Shown here piece by piece: positions 1-13,852 of a stretch of DNA of 64,000 nucleotides (position 1 is the stretch's first letter; every line of letters begins with the position of its first letter). This DNA is from Chlamydomonas reinhardtii. Taxonomy: Eukaryota; Chlorophyta; Chlorophyceae; Chlamydomonadales; Chlamydomonadaceae. Under the pieces are notes generated by a model that did not search any database, was not told the origin of the DNA, and saw only the letters and a list, made by a program, of their open reading frames with translations. The stretch lies in NCBI RefSeq assembly GCF_000002595.2, contig NC_057015.1, positions 9,315,442 through 9,379,441 on the forward strand. The letters run 5' to 3'. Position numbers and translations under genes: made by a program.

Positions 1-83
1 TCTTGGCGTGACACCTTCCTGCCCCTCGCTTGCTACCCTAATCAACCCCACCATGTCTGTCCCTCCATCCGCCTACCCCACAG

Positions 84-3000
84 TGCGCTTTCAAGGACTA
101 CAACAACAACCCGCTGAGCCTGCCGCTGGGCGCCGCCGATCTCAGCAACGTGCATCCCGTCACGCCCGAAGAGATGGTGGCGCGCGTAAGCTGATGAAAC
201 CGGGGCAGGGCGGGGGCGGTCTCACGTACATATGTGGCATAGGACGTCAAAACGGAGGGCAGGGGTTTGTCAACCTGTCAGAGCCCCTAACATTGCCACA
301 CAAAGCAACCCTGGCCCACATCACTCCACCTACTGCAGGGCGCTGTGCCCACTGCCGCCTCGCTCACCTGGCGCGCCGCGCCCGCCTGCGCCGCCGCGCC
401 GTCCAAGGCCGTGTCTGTCGCGGATGGCCGCGGGCGGCTGTGGGGGTGGGAGGACTCCCACTCTTGTGCCTTCAAGAACGCCACCACCGCGCTGCCGCGC
501 TACGACTGGGTCACTGCGCCGCGCTGCCTGAGCGACGCAGCGGACAACAACACGCACGCGGATGGCGACGGCCGCCTGTGGGGTTGGGAGGCGGGCAGCT
601 CATGTGAGAGGAGTGCAAGTAGCCGTATCGTGCAAGCGGGGCAAGGGGGTTCTATTCTGGTTCTGTTGGCTTGCCTGGTGGTCATGCGAAGTAAGGAATC
701 GTGCCTTTATCAGGACTCAGCAGCGCACACCCCACCCAACTTGCAAGCGTTCCCACCCAATCCCATGCCCTACACCCGCACCCCACACCCGCACCAGGCG
801 CGTTCAAGGACCTGCAGCAGCGGCCGCTCCGCACCTGGGCCACCGCGCTGCCCTGCCCCGCGGCGCCGCAGCTGACCACCGCCGTGCCCGACGCCTCGGG
901 GCGGCTGTGGGGCTGGCTGGCCGGGGGCATCGACTTCTCCTGTAAGACGTGCGCGGCAGGGGTGTTGGGGCGGGGCGGTATGCATGGTCATGAAGCACAA
1001 GAGGGCTGCCGGGCGCGGTGATGCTGGCGAGCACGGCAGGCTTCTTGTGCCGTGGGCTCGCACTGTCACCACCTGCCCCCACAATATTATTCCAAACCAC
1101 ACAGGCGCCTTCAAGGATGCGATGGGCGCGCCCCTGTCCTTTAACCCCATCAACACCTCAGCCCCAACCACAGCATCAGGCACGCCCTCCAGCAGCTCCG
1201 GCCCCACCAGCTCTGGTACCGGCGGTAGCAGCGCCACGGACTCTGGCGTGGAACCCACCGTGCAGATCATCAATGCCGGCTCGCTGGCGGCCGGCGCCTA
1301 CCTCGCCGCCACGCAGCAGTCCGGCGACCCCAACGCCGCTGAGGCCGCGGCGCACAGCTCTTCCGCCTCAGCAGGCGGCAGCATCGGCAGCCCGCACGCC
1401 GACTCCGCCACGCCCTTCGCCAACAGCGGCCATCGCCGCTCCGCGCTAGGGGCCTGGGGCCCGCACCTGCGCGGCGGCGATGCAGCCGCCTCCCGCCACG
1501 CTCGGCACCAGCACCAGCAGCCACAAAAGCAGGCCTACGATGCCGGTGGTTCCATGGCCTTCCACACCGGCCACAGCAGCCTAGCCCAGTCCTCCGAGCT
1601 CGGCCGAGCCGACCAGGGCTCCGGCAGCCGACGCGCAGCTGAGGTGCAGCAGCAACCAGAGCCGCAGGTGCACCACCGCTACCGCCGCTCTCTAGGGCAG
1701 GACACCGATCCCGCCACCTCCGGCTACCCCAGCTGCAGCGTCTATCCCGCGCCGAGCGGCGTGCGTCAGGACAGCGCCGGCAGGTGGGTGTGCTGCGTAC
1801 CTGACCGCCGTACATACCCACGCTGCACACAACCGCCTTCCAGCAGCCAGCCGCCCTCAGTAGACCCACAAACCGCCCGTACGCTGCACACGTATGACTG
1901 CACTGGACGAATGCAGCTGAGTCCCACTTCCGCTGACCTCCGTACTCGTGGCTGGTATTTACGCACCTACTACCCCCACAGGCTGTGGTCCTCCGAGGGC
2001 GGCAAGTCCTGTGTGTACCGCACGAGCGACGGCCGGTCCGCCGCCTGGTTCGACGTGGCGCCCGCCTGCGCCGCCGACCCCAGCGACGCCAACATCCACT
2101 CCACCGATGCCCAGGGCAGGTGCGCAGCTGACAGGTGGTCACATACCTGCGTGCCTGCGCATTTGGCGGTAAGGAGGGGCACGACAGGACAAGCCTTATG
2201 AGGGGTGCGACACGCGCAGGCAACCTTCCTGGCACCGCTGTCCCATGAGTCCTGACGCTCATCATGTGCGCCCACACACCGTCCACCCTCATACAGGCGA
2301 TGGGGATGGGAGAATGCCAGGTCCTGTGCCTTCCGCGATGCCAAAGGCCAGCCACGCGCAAAGCAAGAGCAGGTCTCGGCTGCTGCGGGCTCGCAGCAGC
2401 CGGATGCCTGGTCAGCCGCGCCCGCGTGCACCAACGCCCGCACCTCCACCAACTCAAAGACCGACAGTGCGGGGCGGTGGGTGCACCAGCACTGCTTCCA
2501 GATGCACACTGGCCCTCCCGTGCTTGCTAGCCCCGGTATCGGTCACCTTCTCCCCTTCTGCACCCCGCACCAAGTTGCCATCGCTCGTGCACACATACCC
2601 ACCTGTACCTCACACTTCAGGGCCTGGGGCTGGGAAAGCGGCAGGTCTTGCGCCTACCGCAGCACCCCCACCACTGCCGCCTCCACCTCCACGGCCAAGG
2701 CGGTCGCTTCTGCCGCCTCCACCGCTGTCACCACTGTCACCGCGGCGGCCGCGCCGTCCACGCCCACTATCTACTCGGCGGGCGGCAGCGTAAGCAGCGC
2801 GCCCAGTTGCGGCTCTGCACCCACCATGGGCACCTCGCAGCCTGACAACGTGGGATACGTGTGGGGCTGGGAGAACGGCCGAGGTGCGTGCGTGCGTGTC
2901 TGGACGTGCCTGGTCAGCGCGGTCACTGGCTACGGTAATAAGCTACAGCGGGTATTTGCGGGGGATCTGTGGCGGGCGGGTGGAGCACGGTACGGTCGTG

Positions 3001-4200
3001 GGGTGGTTGCTGTGCACAAGGAATCCATAGCACCCATGCCCACCGTGCTTCCGGGCTTCCCTTGCAACACAGGCTGCGTCTTCCGCAATTCAGAAGGAAT
3101 GCCTGTCTACTATGCCGCCCTCATCACCGGTACGTAGGTTTCCCGCCATCGGTTCTGGCCGCTGCTGCACGTCACGGGCGGCCACGTAGCCATGAACCAC
3201 CTGCCCATCCTAACCGTGCCTTTTCAACCTCACCAGCCCCTCCCATACCAACCCCCACAACTGCATGGACACTCCACCGCCCTAGCCACCTGCACTGAAC
3301 CCTCCTCGCTTCCCACGCGCACACCTCCCCACCGCTCCTCACCTGCAGGCGACATGAGCGCGCAGCCCGGCTACGTGCCCAAAGTGGCCTCGGCCCAGGC
3401 CTGGTACGACGCGCCGCGCTGCTCCTCGCCGCCCGACTGGTCGTCCGCGCAGCCCGATAGCGAGGGGCGACTGTGGGGCACCGAGGCGGGGACCGGCACG
3501 TGCGTGTTCAGGGACCAGCGCGGCTACCCGCTCTTCTACTCGGACCTGCAGGTGGGCGGGCAGTGGACAGTGGGCGGGAGGGTGGGTTGTTGGTCGAGTG
3601 GACGCGTTTGGAGAAGCACGACATAAAACGCAAGGGACGTGGTAGAAGGAGAACATGCCTGGACTCGTGCGCAAAAACGTACCCAATCCAGGCGGACCAC
3701 GGATGTATGCGTGTGTGTGTGTGTGCTGCACAGAACGGCAACGTGGCCGAGTACTACAACGCCGGATCCAAGTGGGACAACGCGCCCGCCTGCCCCGACT
3801 CGCCCACATGGAGCAGCGCGCGGGCTGACAACTACGGCAGGCTCTGGGGCTGGGACTCAGCCGCAGGGTGAGAGCACATGCACGGCGGTGGAAGCCTTGC
3901 GGCCAAGACTGCCAGCTACAGCAGAAATCGACAGGGCACCTTGCATGTCCGGCGGCAGCTAGCGCCCCGCGCTCACAGGATCTGCACCTGGCTCTGTGCC
4001 CGATAGCAGCCCGTGCTGGTCAGTGGATGTCACCGCAGCCGTTGCTCAACCTCTCGCCTTCCTTTCGCGAACGTCTCTCACCCCATCCCCATCCCCGCCC
4101 TCACGCGCACACACTCAATCACCGCATGGCCAGGTCCAGCTGCGCGTACAAGGACGCGTCGGGTGCTGCCGTGTACCCTCCCAAGGGCGCCAGCCGCTGA
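84..4200 (+). CDS. Cys/Trp-repeat protein, 3' part of gene (partial at 5' end)
   Basis: Exons readable in one consistent frame: 84-185, 339-603, 798-941, 1105-1783, 1982-2119, 2297-2476, 2621-2883, 3073-3129, 3349-3551, 3734-3867, 4134-4200, ending in TGA. The start lies left of the window. The protein is built from about eight repeats of roughly 45-60 residues with the pattern W-x-x-A-P-x-C ... D-x-x-G-R-L-W-G-W-E-x-G-x-S-C-A-F-K-D. Introns tend to fall at the same two places in the repeat (after GR, and inside the SC codon), so repeats grew by exon duplication. One exon (1105-1783) carries a Ser/Ala/Gln/His-rich insertion of about 190 residues. Two conserved Cys per repeat fit a disulfide-bonded extracellular module. 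From memory such WGWE-type repeats occur in volvocine secreted proteins, sometimes next to an oxidase domain. No catalytic domain is visible here and the function is unknown. Confidence 0.75.
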
Positions 4201-5009
4201 GGTGTGACTGACGGAGGGTCAAGGCCGGAGCACCTCGGAGCGATTGGCGACCAAACGCAACGCGGCGAGCGAGGTAGCAGAGTTTCCTGGTGTTCTGTTG
4301 CTACGCAGAGTGTGTACTCTATGTGCCCATATTATTGCTTGAGGCGCGCGCTATTAATGCAGGAAAACGACAGCTGGTGCAAGTTGTTCACGTTTAGTGG
4401 ACGGAATGTATGTATGGCAGGGGTTATATGATATGGTCATAGCGAGAGTATGCATTCATGGCATGCCTCAATGGCCCCGCGGCCAAATAAAGAAGCGGAG
4501 TGGTGCCATCGCGCCACACAGGCAAGGCCATAGGGTACGTGCCAAGCCCCATTGGGCGTCTGTCAAGCTGGGCATTGTAGAAGAATATGCTTTAAGCGGC
4601 ATCGGTGAACGTGGGGAATTGAGGACATGCCAAGGGTCGCGCTAAAGCTGTGGGTAGTCCCATGCCTGTGGGTAGTCCAATCAGTGGCACACCGCTGTTC
4701 GTCACTGCGCTAGCGCTGCATGAAACGGACACACAAAGCCAGCAGGCACGTGCATGTCTGTGTCCGCCCTCCAGCATGCGGTTAGTACCGCTCCTTGGCG
4801 TCCGGATGCACGGCGACAGAGGGGCACATTTCACACCGGGCCGGTTCGTTGTACGGCGACCGGTGAGCCCGCCGAGCTCTCTGCCCTTACACTATACACT
4901 CTGTCCTTACTCTGTACACTTTTGCCACTGTCTGCAGCATACAGATTCCGAATTACGCGGCGTCGATCCTGCACTCTTGCCATCCTTACCCTCCCTTACA
5001 ACGCCCGCC
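4201..5009. other. intergenic, nothing recognised
   Basis: This stretch follows the repeat-protein stop and precedes the next gene model. It probably holds the 3' UTR of the left gene. No TGTAA signal, RNA gene or conserved coding stretch was seen. Confidence 0.4.
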
Positions 5010-5807
5010 ATGGACTGTTCCCGCCGCTGCTCGGCCACAAGCGGCATTGAGTCAACCAGCACGTGAGTTGGATGAGGTGCTAGGGCATGGGAACCTTGAG
5101 CAAAAGCTGCGGTATGACATTTTAGAATGTGAATGCGAGGAGCCACTCGCGCGCACCTGAATGGGTACGCTGGCGCGAGCATACGGTCAATTAAAGAACA
5201 TGGTGCCAGTTATATTGAGTCGCGGTAGTTGGGGAACTAGTCAGTTGCAACACCCCGCGCATGCCACGTTCTTGGAATCCCGGCGCAGTTTCGGTGTCCA
5301 GACCCAATGTATCCTGTCTGCGCAGTTGTCACACATAATATTTGTGCACCATTTGACTTCCCGCCGCCGCACCCTTTGCAACCTCCCTTGCCTCCCCTGC
5401 TTCCGTGCTCCCTCGGCTGCAGTCCCTCCTTTCTCCAGCCCTCTCCCCCCGAGAGCCGGGGCCCGTCATTCGGCGGCGGCGGTGCCACGGGCTACCAGGG
5501 CTTCCCGATCATTGGTGCGGGCCGGGTCATCCTGCAGTCCCCCTCCGGCTTCTGGACCAGCGTGCCGGTGCCGCCCGGCAAGACGACCGTGAACCGCTTC
5601 CTGCTCTCCGCGCTCATGAAGAGCATGGACGCACCGGCAGTTGACGAGGTGTGGCTCTATGCGCCGCTGCCGCCGGATCCCGTGGATTACGCCGCCGCCG
5701 AGGCCAAGCGTATCCCGCTCTACCTGCGGGGCGCTAGCCGAGCGGGCTCAAACGGCGGTCCACCTGAGGGCGCCAGGGGCGGTCAGGGGCAAGGTCAGGG
5801 GTGGTGA
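5010..5807 (+). CDS. small orphan protein (two-exon model)
   Basis: The model joins an ATG exon at 5010-5062 (donor GTGAGT) to 5423-5807 (acceptor CTGCAG). The phases agree and give about 145 residues ending in TGA. The middle is well-formed protein, with GYQGFPIIGAGRVIL, a hydrophobic/aromatic run around SGFWTSVPVPPGKTT and the segment VDEVWLYAPLPPDPVDY; the tail is Gly/Gln-rich. Codon use is typical of the neighbours. I do not recognise the family. The second exon is the better supported part. The first exon, and whether this is a separate gene or an end of another transcript, are uncertain. No signal peptide or clear membrane span is visible. Confidence 0.4.
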
Positions 5808-6534
5808 ACTGAGGGCTGCCAGCCACGTTCCAAACGGGTGGGCCGTCTGGCCTGCTGATGAGTTCTGCTGCTGGTGATTTCATAAATGGTGCAGATGATT
5901 GAGGGCATTGGTTTGAGGGGCACTCTAAGTTCGGCAGTTGAGCAAATGCATTGGAGTGCCCACTGGCGCTTCGGCGTTACTGCCATAACACGCATGAACA
6001 CATGGTCCACAAGACCGGCACAACCTACTGCGTACATAGGGATTAGGGATTAGGGGCTAATTGAAGGATGATGAAAATTTGCCGGGGAGATAACCATAGC
6101 GGATTGACATGTACGTCGAGGCTACAGTGCTAGGCAAGACCGTTCTCAAAATGTGTACGGACCGCGGCTGTGCATGAATCTGTGCGCGCACTCCAGGCCA
6201 CTCATTGGCATTCAACAGCGTGTCATCCACGTACTGCAAAGCATCAACCCAAGAAACAAAGGACAGTCCTGGGACAGTCCCTCAAAACTCTGTACCACGT
6301 ATAATCGTGCAAGGTGCGTACGTGAAGTAAGTTCATGCGGCGTGGTCACCCCATCATGCTCGTTGCTCAAACGAGCGCTATCCACGTTGTTTGCACACAC
6401 GGGCTTTGCTCGCGCGCTCCGGCGGACCCAATCCACAGCTACTTATCCACTTATCCAGAATCAGCAAAAAGAATGCATTCACGCTAGCCACGCCCTCGTA
6501 CATTCCCAACCAGCAAGCAGCTACGACAGTGTTA
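5808..6534. other. convergent intergenic spacer
   Basis: This lies between two converging gene models and presumably contains both 3' UTRs. It is less GC-rich than the coding DNA. No RNA gene or repeat with clear ends was seen. Confidence 0.4.
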
Positions 6535-9500
6535 TTAGGTGAAGCTGAGGTCTCGCCAAATGCAGTAATTGTAGAAGAAGAACCAGGCTGTCAGGGTCCC
6601 GCAGAGGCCCAGGTACACCCACATGAAGATGGTGCCGCCGTAGTAGGGCTGTAGCATGCAGGGGAGGGGAAGGGGGGTGGTTAATTTTGATTGAGAACTG
6701 CCGTAGTTGGGAGCAGCGCAACATGCCCACAGGGGCCTGAAGGTGGTGCAAGGCCGAGGTACCAGTGGACAAAATCACAAACGCACGCACATCGTATCTC
6801 CCCTGTGCGGTCCCAGCACAACACGCATCACACGCCCTTAGTCCCGACCTCGCCTGTCCCGACCGTAACAGTCACAACGCCCCCCTCTGCCATGCACACG
6901 CACCCACCCACCCACCCACTCACTCACCCCCAGCGTCACCAACAGCAGCCAGGGCAGCCAGGTGTAGAGCAGCGCCCCCAGCGACACGTGCCGCCCCGAC
7001 ACACACACGAGCGCGGCCTGCATGCGTAGGGTTGTGCCGACTGTTAGGATGATAATTTAAAGTAGAATAATTCTCATTTAGTCTACCCCTATTTTGTAGA
7101 AGACCTTCCGGGCCCCGGTTAGAATGCCATGATTAGAAACATGGACCTGATTGGATCTGACCAGGAGGAAATGTGCCAAAACACACACGTTTGGGACCCA
7201 ATCTTCACAAAACTCATCTAGCACGATGGCCGGCCCTGCTGATACGCCAGAGGTCCCAAAGGAAGGCCCCGAGGCTCCGAGGAGGCACCTAAGGAAGGCC
7301 CCGAGTAGCCCGGACAGCTCAAAACTGAAAAGCCCACCCACAACCTTTGCCACTGGGTGTGGTGCACCTAGCGTTGGCTGCACCTGACTAGCATAACAGT
7401 AAGCCCAGTAAGGGTGGGTTGCAGTGTGGTGAGGCATGGGAGCCCCACATGAGCTGAGTTCGACCTGCTTGGCGCACCTCACCGTCACACCAGTCAATGC
7501 AAACGCCTGGGTTACGTGCAGCCGGTACACTGCCAACGTTTCAGGGCCCAGCTCCCCCCAGGTTAAAAGTTGGGGACCTCGTTCTCATGCTCATCCTAAA
7601 CATCTCAATTACTTATAGGAAGATATACGGTAACATTAGAACAAATTTCATTCTCAAGGCAGGAACAACCCTATGCATGCGGTTGCACAGCACAGCACAG
7701 TAGAGACACATTCAGGGCAGCAGCGTCCGGACATGGGTGAATGTGTCGCGAGCATAAGCGGTGTACGCCGCTACACCGGTAGTACACAGGTACAAGTCGG
7801 ACGCTCACGGCGCCAGCAGCTGCTCAAAGCCCAGCACGACGCTAGGCACAAGATCGACACCCACCCACCAAGTGCACCGTGTGCCAGCCGCCGCCCCTGC
7901 ATGCGAAATCACAGCACAGCCACCACGACGCTGGTAAGCAGGGCTGACACCTTCAGGAAGGTATTTCCCGGGTTCAACCGCCTCTGCGGACCCTCAAGAC
8001 AGGGAGGGCAGGCAGACAAGTAGGGTGCCGGGTATCGCTGCCACAAGCAATGCGTTTCGGCTCGTGGCGCCGCAGCACCTGCACCCGCCGTACCCACCTG
8101 TACCCGACCTCGTTGAGGAAGTGCGCCACGAAGCAGTGGCAGTTGGTGGTCAGCAGGTTGTACGGCATCAGCTGCGAGCACACACACGCGCACAGGGCAC
8201 AGCATGTTGTGCGGCACACCAACTAATGCATGTATGTTGGTCCGGCACAGATGTGCCCACGCAGGCTCTGACTGGGGCCCTTTGCGTGCCGTGCGGTGAC
8301 TCCGCCCCAGCCATCGCCACCCTTGTCCTTGAGGCACCGAAGGCCAAAGAACCCCACACACAGCCACCAAAGCTCTCACGTGCCAGCGTGCCACTCACCC
8401 GGTACGTGGCCGCGGCGAACGCAAGGCGCTGGTCCCAGCACCGCTGCAGCGCCTCCGGCACCAGCTCGGGTGCCTGGCCGCTGCAGCCGCAGCACCCGCC
8501 GCCGCCGCCTCCGCCTCCAGAACGCCCGGCCGGCCCTGCCACGGCCCCGGCTTTGGCGGGAGCCGACCAGCGCTCCTGCTGCGAGCAGCTGCTGGTGCCG
8601 CAACATGCGCCGCCCTGGCCACCACCGGCGCCTGGGGCGGCGGCCTCGCAAGAACCCGATTTGCAGCAGGGCTTGCCGCCGCCACTGCCTGCCTCCACAT
8701 CGCAGCGACCGTATCCACTGCCGATGCTCCCACCCACCTCCTTCAACGTGTCAGGCCGTCCACCGCAACGTGCTGATTGCCGACCGATGTCGTCTGCATC
8801 GCTGGCCGCAGCTGCCAAAGCCGCCGTGCCGGCGGCGCCGCACTTGCGGGCGGCGCGTGGGTTCAGTGTGATGTACCTACACACGCGTGGCGCCCATTGC
8901 ACCGGCACGCCATGGCAGCCTTGTCAAGTGCTGCAGCCGCCGTGTCATTGCCCAAGCGGTCATGCAGCAACCGCCACCAGTAGCCTCTGCTGCGCGGGAC
9001 GGCCTTCCAGCGCGGCTACCTGTGTTGGCCCCACCCACCCCGCCGCCTGCTCCGTTGCCAGACTTGCCCGCCTGCTTTGCCACCGCCCCCACACACCACC
9101 ACTGGGCTTAGTCAGCAGGCCCCGCTCCCGCTCGGCCTCCCCCCTCGCCGCCCTCACCGCATGGGCCTGCCGAACAGTAGGTCATCCTCGTTGACTGTGT
9201 ACGGCCCCGCGAAGTCGTACGTACGGCCAGAGGAGGCGCACACGCCTGCGGTCGTACGGCAGCAGTAACTGTACGGTATGTATGTGTCAACGGGGCAGGC
9301 CCGGCCTTGCGCCCTTGGGCTGCTGACCAAGCTGGTCCCCGCGCCGCAATCCAGCACGCAGCGTGCTGCACCAACACCAGCTCCATCTAGGGAGACGTTC
9401 TCCGCCGCCGCCTGGTGCCCACCCACCGCCGCCAACACACATAACAGCGCCGCACTTGCCTAGGTGCCCAATGAATGGCATGAGCCATGAGATGATGGGG

Positions 9501-9550
9501 ATGGGCGTCCACACCAGGGCGTAGGGCCGGCCGCCGCTGGCAGACCCCAT
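6535..9550 (-). CDS. RTE1/TMEM222 (DUF778) family membrane protein
   Basis: Seven exons, high to low: 9550-9460, 9245-9158, 8876-8399, 8171-8098, 7981-7951, 7017-6928, 6648-6535; about 321 residues, all phases consistent. Family landmarks occur in order: [18 protein letters not shown] (plant RTE1 has a near-identical WTPLPF...FIGH block), [16 protein letters not shown], the Cys/His block [13 protein letters not shown], then [16 protein letters not shown] and a C-terminal membrane segment with WFFFYNY. In Arabidopsis RTE1 sits in ER/Golgi and promotes the ethylene receptor ETR1; animal TMEM222 is poorly understood. The alga may use it differently. Exon 3 inserts a Gly/Ala/Cys-rich stretch of over 100 residues between the conserved blocks. 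Intron 1 appears to use a GC donor (AG|GCAAGT), because only this junction keeps the conserved frame. Intron 5 is long (933 bp). Confidence 0.85.
7018..7950. other. long intron of the RTE1/TMEM222-like gene, lower-GC insert
   Basis: This intron is much longer than its neighbours and distinctly more A/T-rich, especially near 7040-7080 and 7600-7660. It includes a short direct duplication around 7255-7305 (AAGGAAGGCCCCGAG seen twice). The composition suggests an old inserted element, but I could not define terminal repeats or a target duplication. Confidence 0.3.
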
Positions 9551-10242
9551 TTATGGTGCGGAGCAGCTAATGCGCCCAGGCTGATGAAGCCCGTGCCACC
9601 CGGCCACGGCCAATGGTCCGCTACTTCTTGTCAAGCCATGAATAGGTGAATAAGTCTTTGCGGGGCTTTGCGAGTAGGCCGAGCGCGCTGGTTGGTTGTG
9701 GAAAGCGTCGCACGAATGTTGGTGGCCAAGGCTGCGTTATAGAAGTGCATTCTACAGTGTGGCACACCTATATTAGGACAGCGTCATCGATGCAACGTAA
9801 CGGACTCGACAAAATGAAATCCAGCGCAATGAGGGCTTTTTCCCCCGAACACTACGGCTTCGCTCCTCCTCTCAGGCAGCACTCAATACATCGACTCACT
9901 ATAATACCCGCTGTGTTGCAGCGCTGCGCAACGATCCACCTCCGCGCCACTGGCGCGAAAATCAACCAACCAAATCAATTGCATCGCGTTTGTTCCTGTG
10001 CGCTGCTATTGCATCTGTCTTCTTAGATAGTGAGAAACAACGCACGCGTGCACCGCCGGTCGACATCGGCCCTGTTGTAAAGCGACCGTACCTCGACGAG
10101 AAGCGCTGAAATTGGCATCATAGTCGCTCATAACTGACACACACTAGGACGTTGCAAAGGGGCTGCCTACCTGCGTGAAAGTGACGCAAGCGGAGCGAGC
10201 CCTTCCGGTACCAATTCAATTGCATTTTGGAGCTAGCATAAA
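9551..10242. promoter_or_regulatory. divergent intergenic/promoter region
   Basis: This is the roughly 690 bp between the start of the minus-strand RTE1/TMEM222-like gene and the plus-strand gene at 10243. It should hold both promoters and 5' UTRs. It is less GC-rich than the exons. No TATA box stands out. Confidence 0.4.
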
Positions 10243-12957
<2,715 letters not shown>

Positions 12958-13238
12958 GGAGGAGGAGGAGGCGGAGGCAGCGGCGAGCTGGGGAGGAGAG
13001 AAGCCGAGGCGGTCGGCGCCCCCGCAGCCGTGGCAGGCAGGAGCAGCAGCCGGCGCGGGGCAGCTGAGGAGCTGGGGAGGCGGCCAAGAGCATGTGGAGG
13101 GGAGGGGCAGCCGAGCGGCAGCGGGGAGGCAAGCCGTGGGGCTGCCGCGCACAGGCGCACATGCATCGACAAGCAGCAACAGCAAGAGCGGAGGCAGACG
13201 CAGCAGCAATATCCGAATGGAGGGCCGCAGGACTGCGT

Positions 13239-13243
13239 TGTAA
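13239..13243 (+). terminator. TGTAA poly(A) signal
   Basis: The pentamer TGTAA is the usual poly(A) signal of Chlamydomonas. It lies about 280 bp after the stop at 12957, a plausible 3' UTR length. Confidence 0.5.
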
Positions 13244-13785
13244 CATTCGTTGTACGTTAGCAGTACTTAGTATACCCGGTGGAGGGCGCGTTTGGTCATC
13301 GCTGGTGCTGGGCGCGATCGGAGGTTCGTGGTGCAAACAATCCTAAACGGCAGAGAAGACTACATATTCAATGAACTGAACAAGGTGTGGGTGGCCTTGG
13401 ATATTTTGCAAGGTACGCTTGCACAGGCCACACGGTGTGCGGGCTGTGTGGTTCTTAGTGTGCTGCATGCATCCGGACGGGAGGTGGCAGCCTAGCGAAC
13501 GGGCTGCCCAACACATTTAAGAGGGCATGAATGATCATGCTCTCAAGTATGGACGCTTTCGCCAGTGCCTTGAGTTGAGAAGGAGGATGAAGACCGCGGT
13601 AAGGGATGGTGTATCATTAGCGAAGCTCAGGAGCAGCAGGCACCGGGGGGCTGCGTCATCGCGCGCAGGAGCAAACGAGGGCGCGGGGCACGCCGGAACG
13701 CCTTCTGGGGCCGAGGACACAGGATGCGAGGATGGAGAGCCCGGCGGCAGAGGCGTTGCGCTGCACCATGCCGCCGCGCCCCCGG

Positions 13786-13852
13786 TGTGGTGGTGGTGGT
13801 GCTGTTAGTGGTGATGGTGGTGGTGGTGGCGGTGGTGGTGGTGGTGGTGGTG
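13786..13852 (+). repeat. GGT-rich microsatellite
   Basis: An imperfect GGT trinucleotide tract lies in the intergenic region; no function is inferred. Confidence 0.85.

Noticed and set aside
1270-2457. 395-codon minus-strand ORF
   Set aside because: Arg/Cys/Ala-rich shadow of the repeat-protein exons; no splice-consistent partners.
8025-9194. 389-codon plus-strand ORF
   Set aside because: It lies antisense to conserved exons of the RTE1/TMEM222-like gene; long open frames on the opposite strand are common in such GC-rich DNA.
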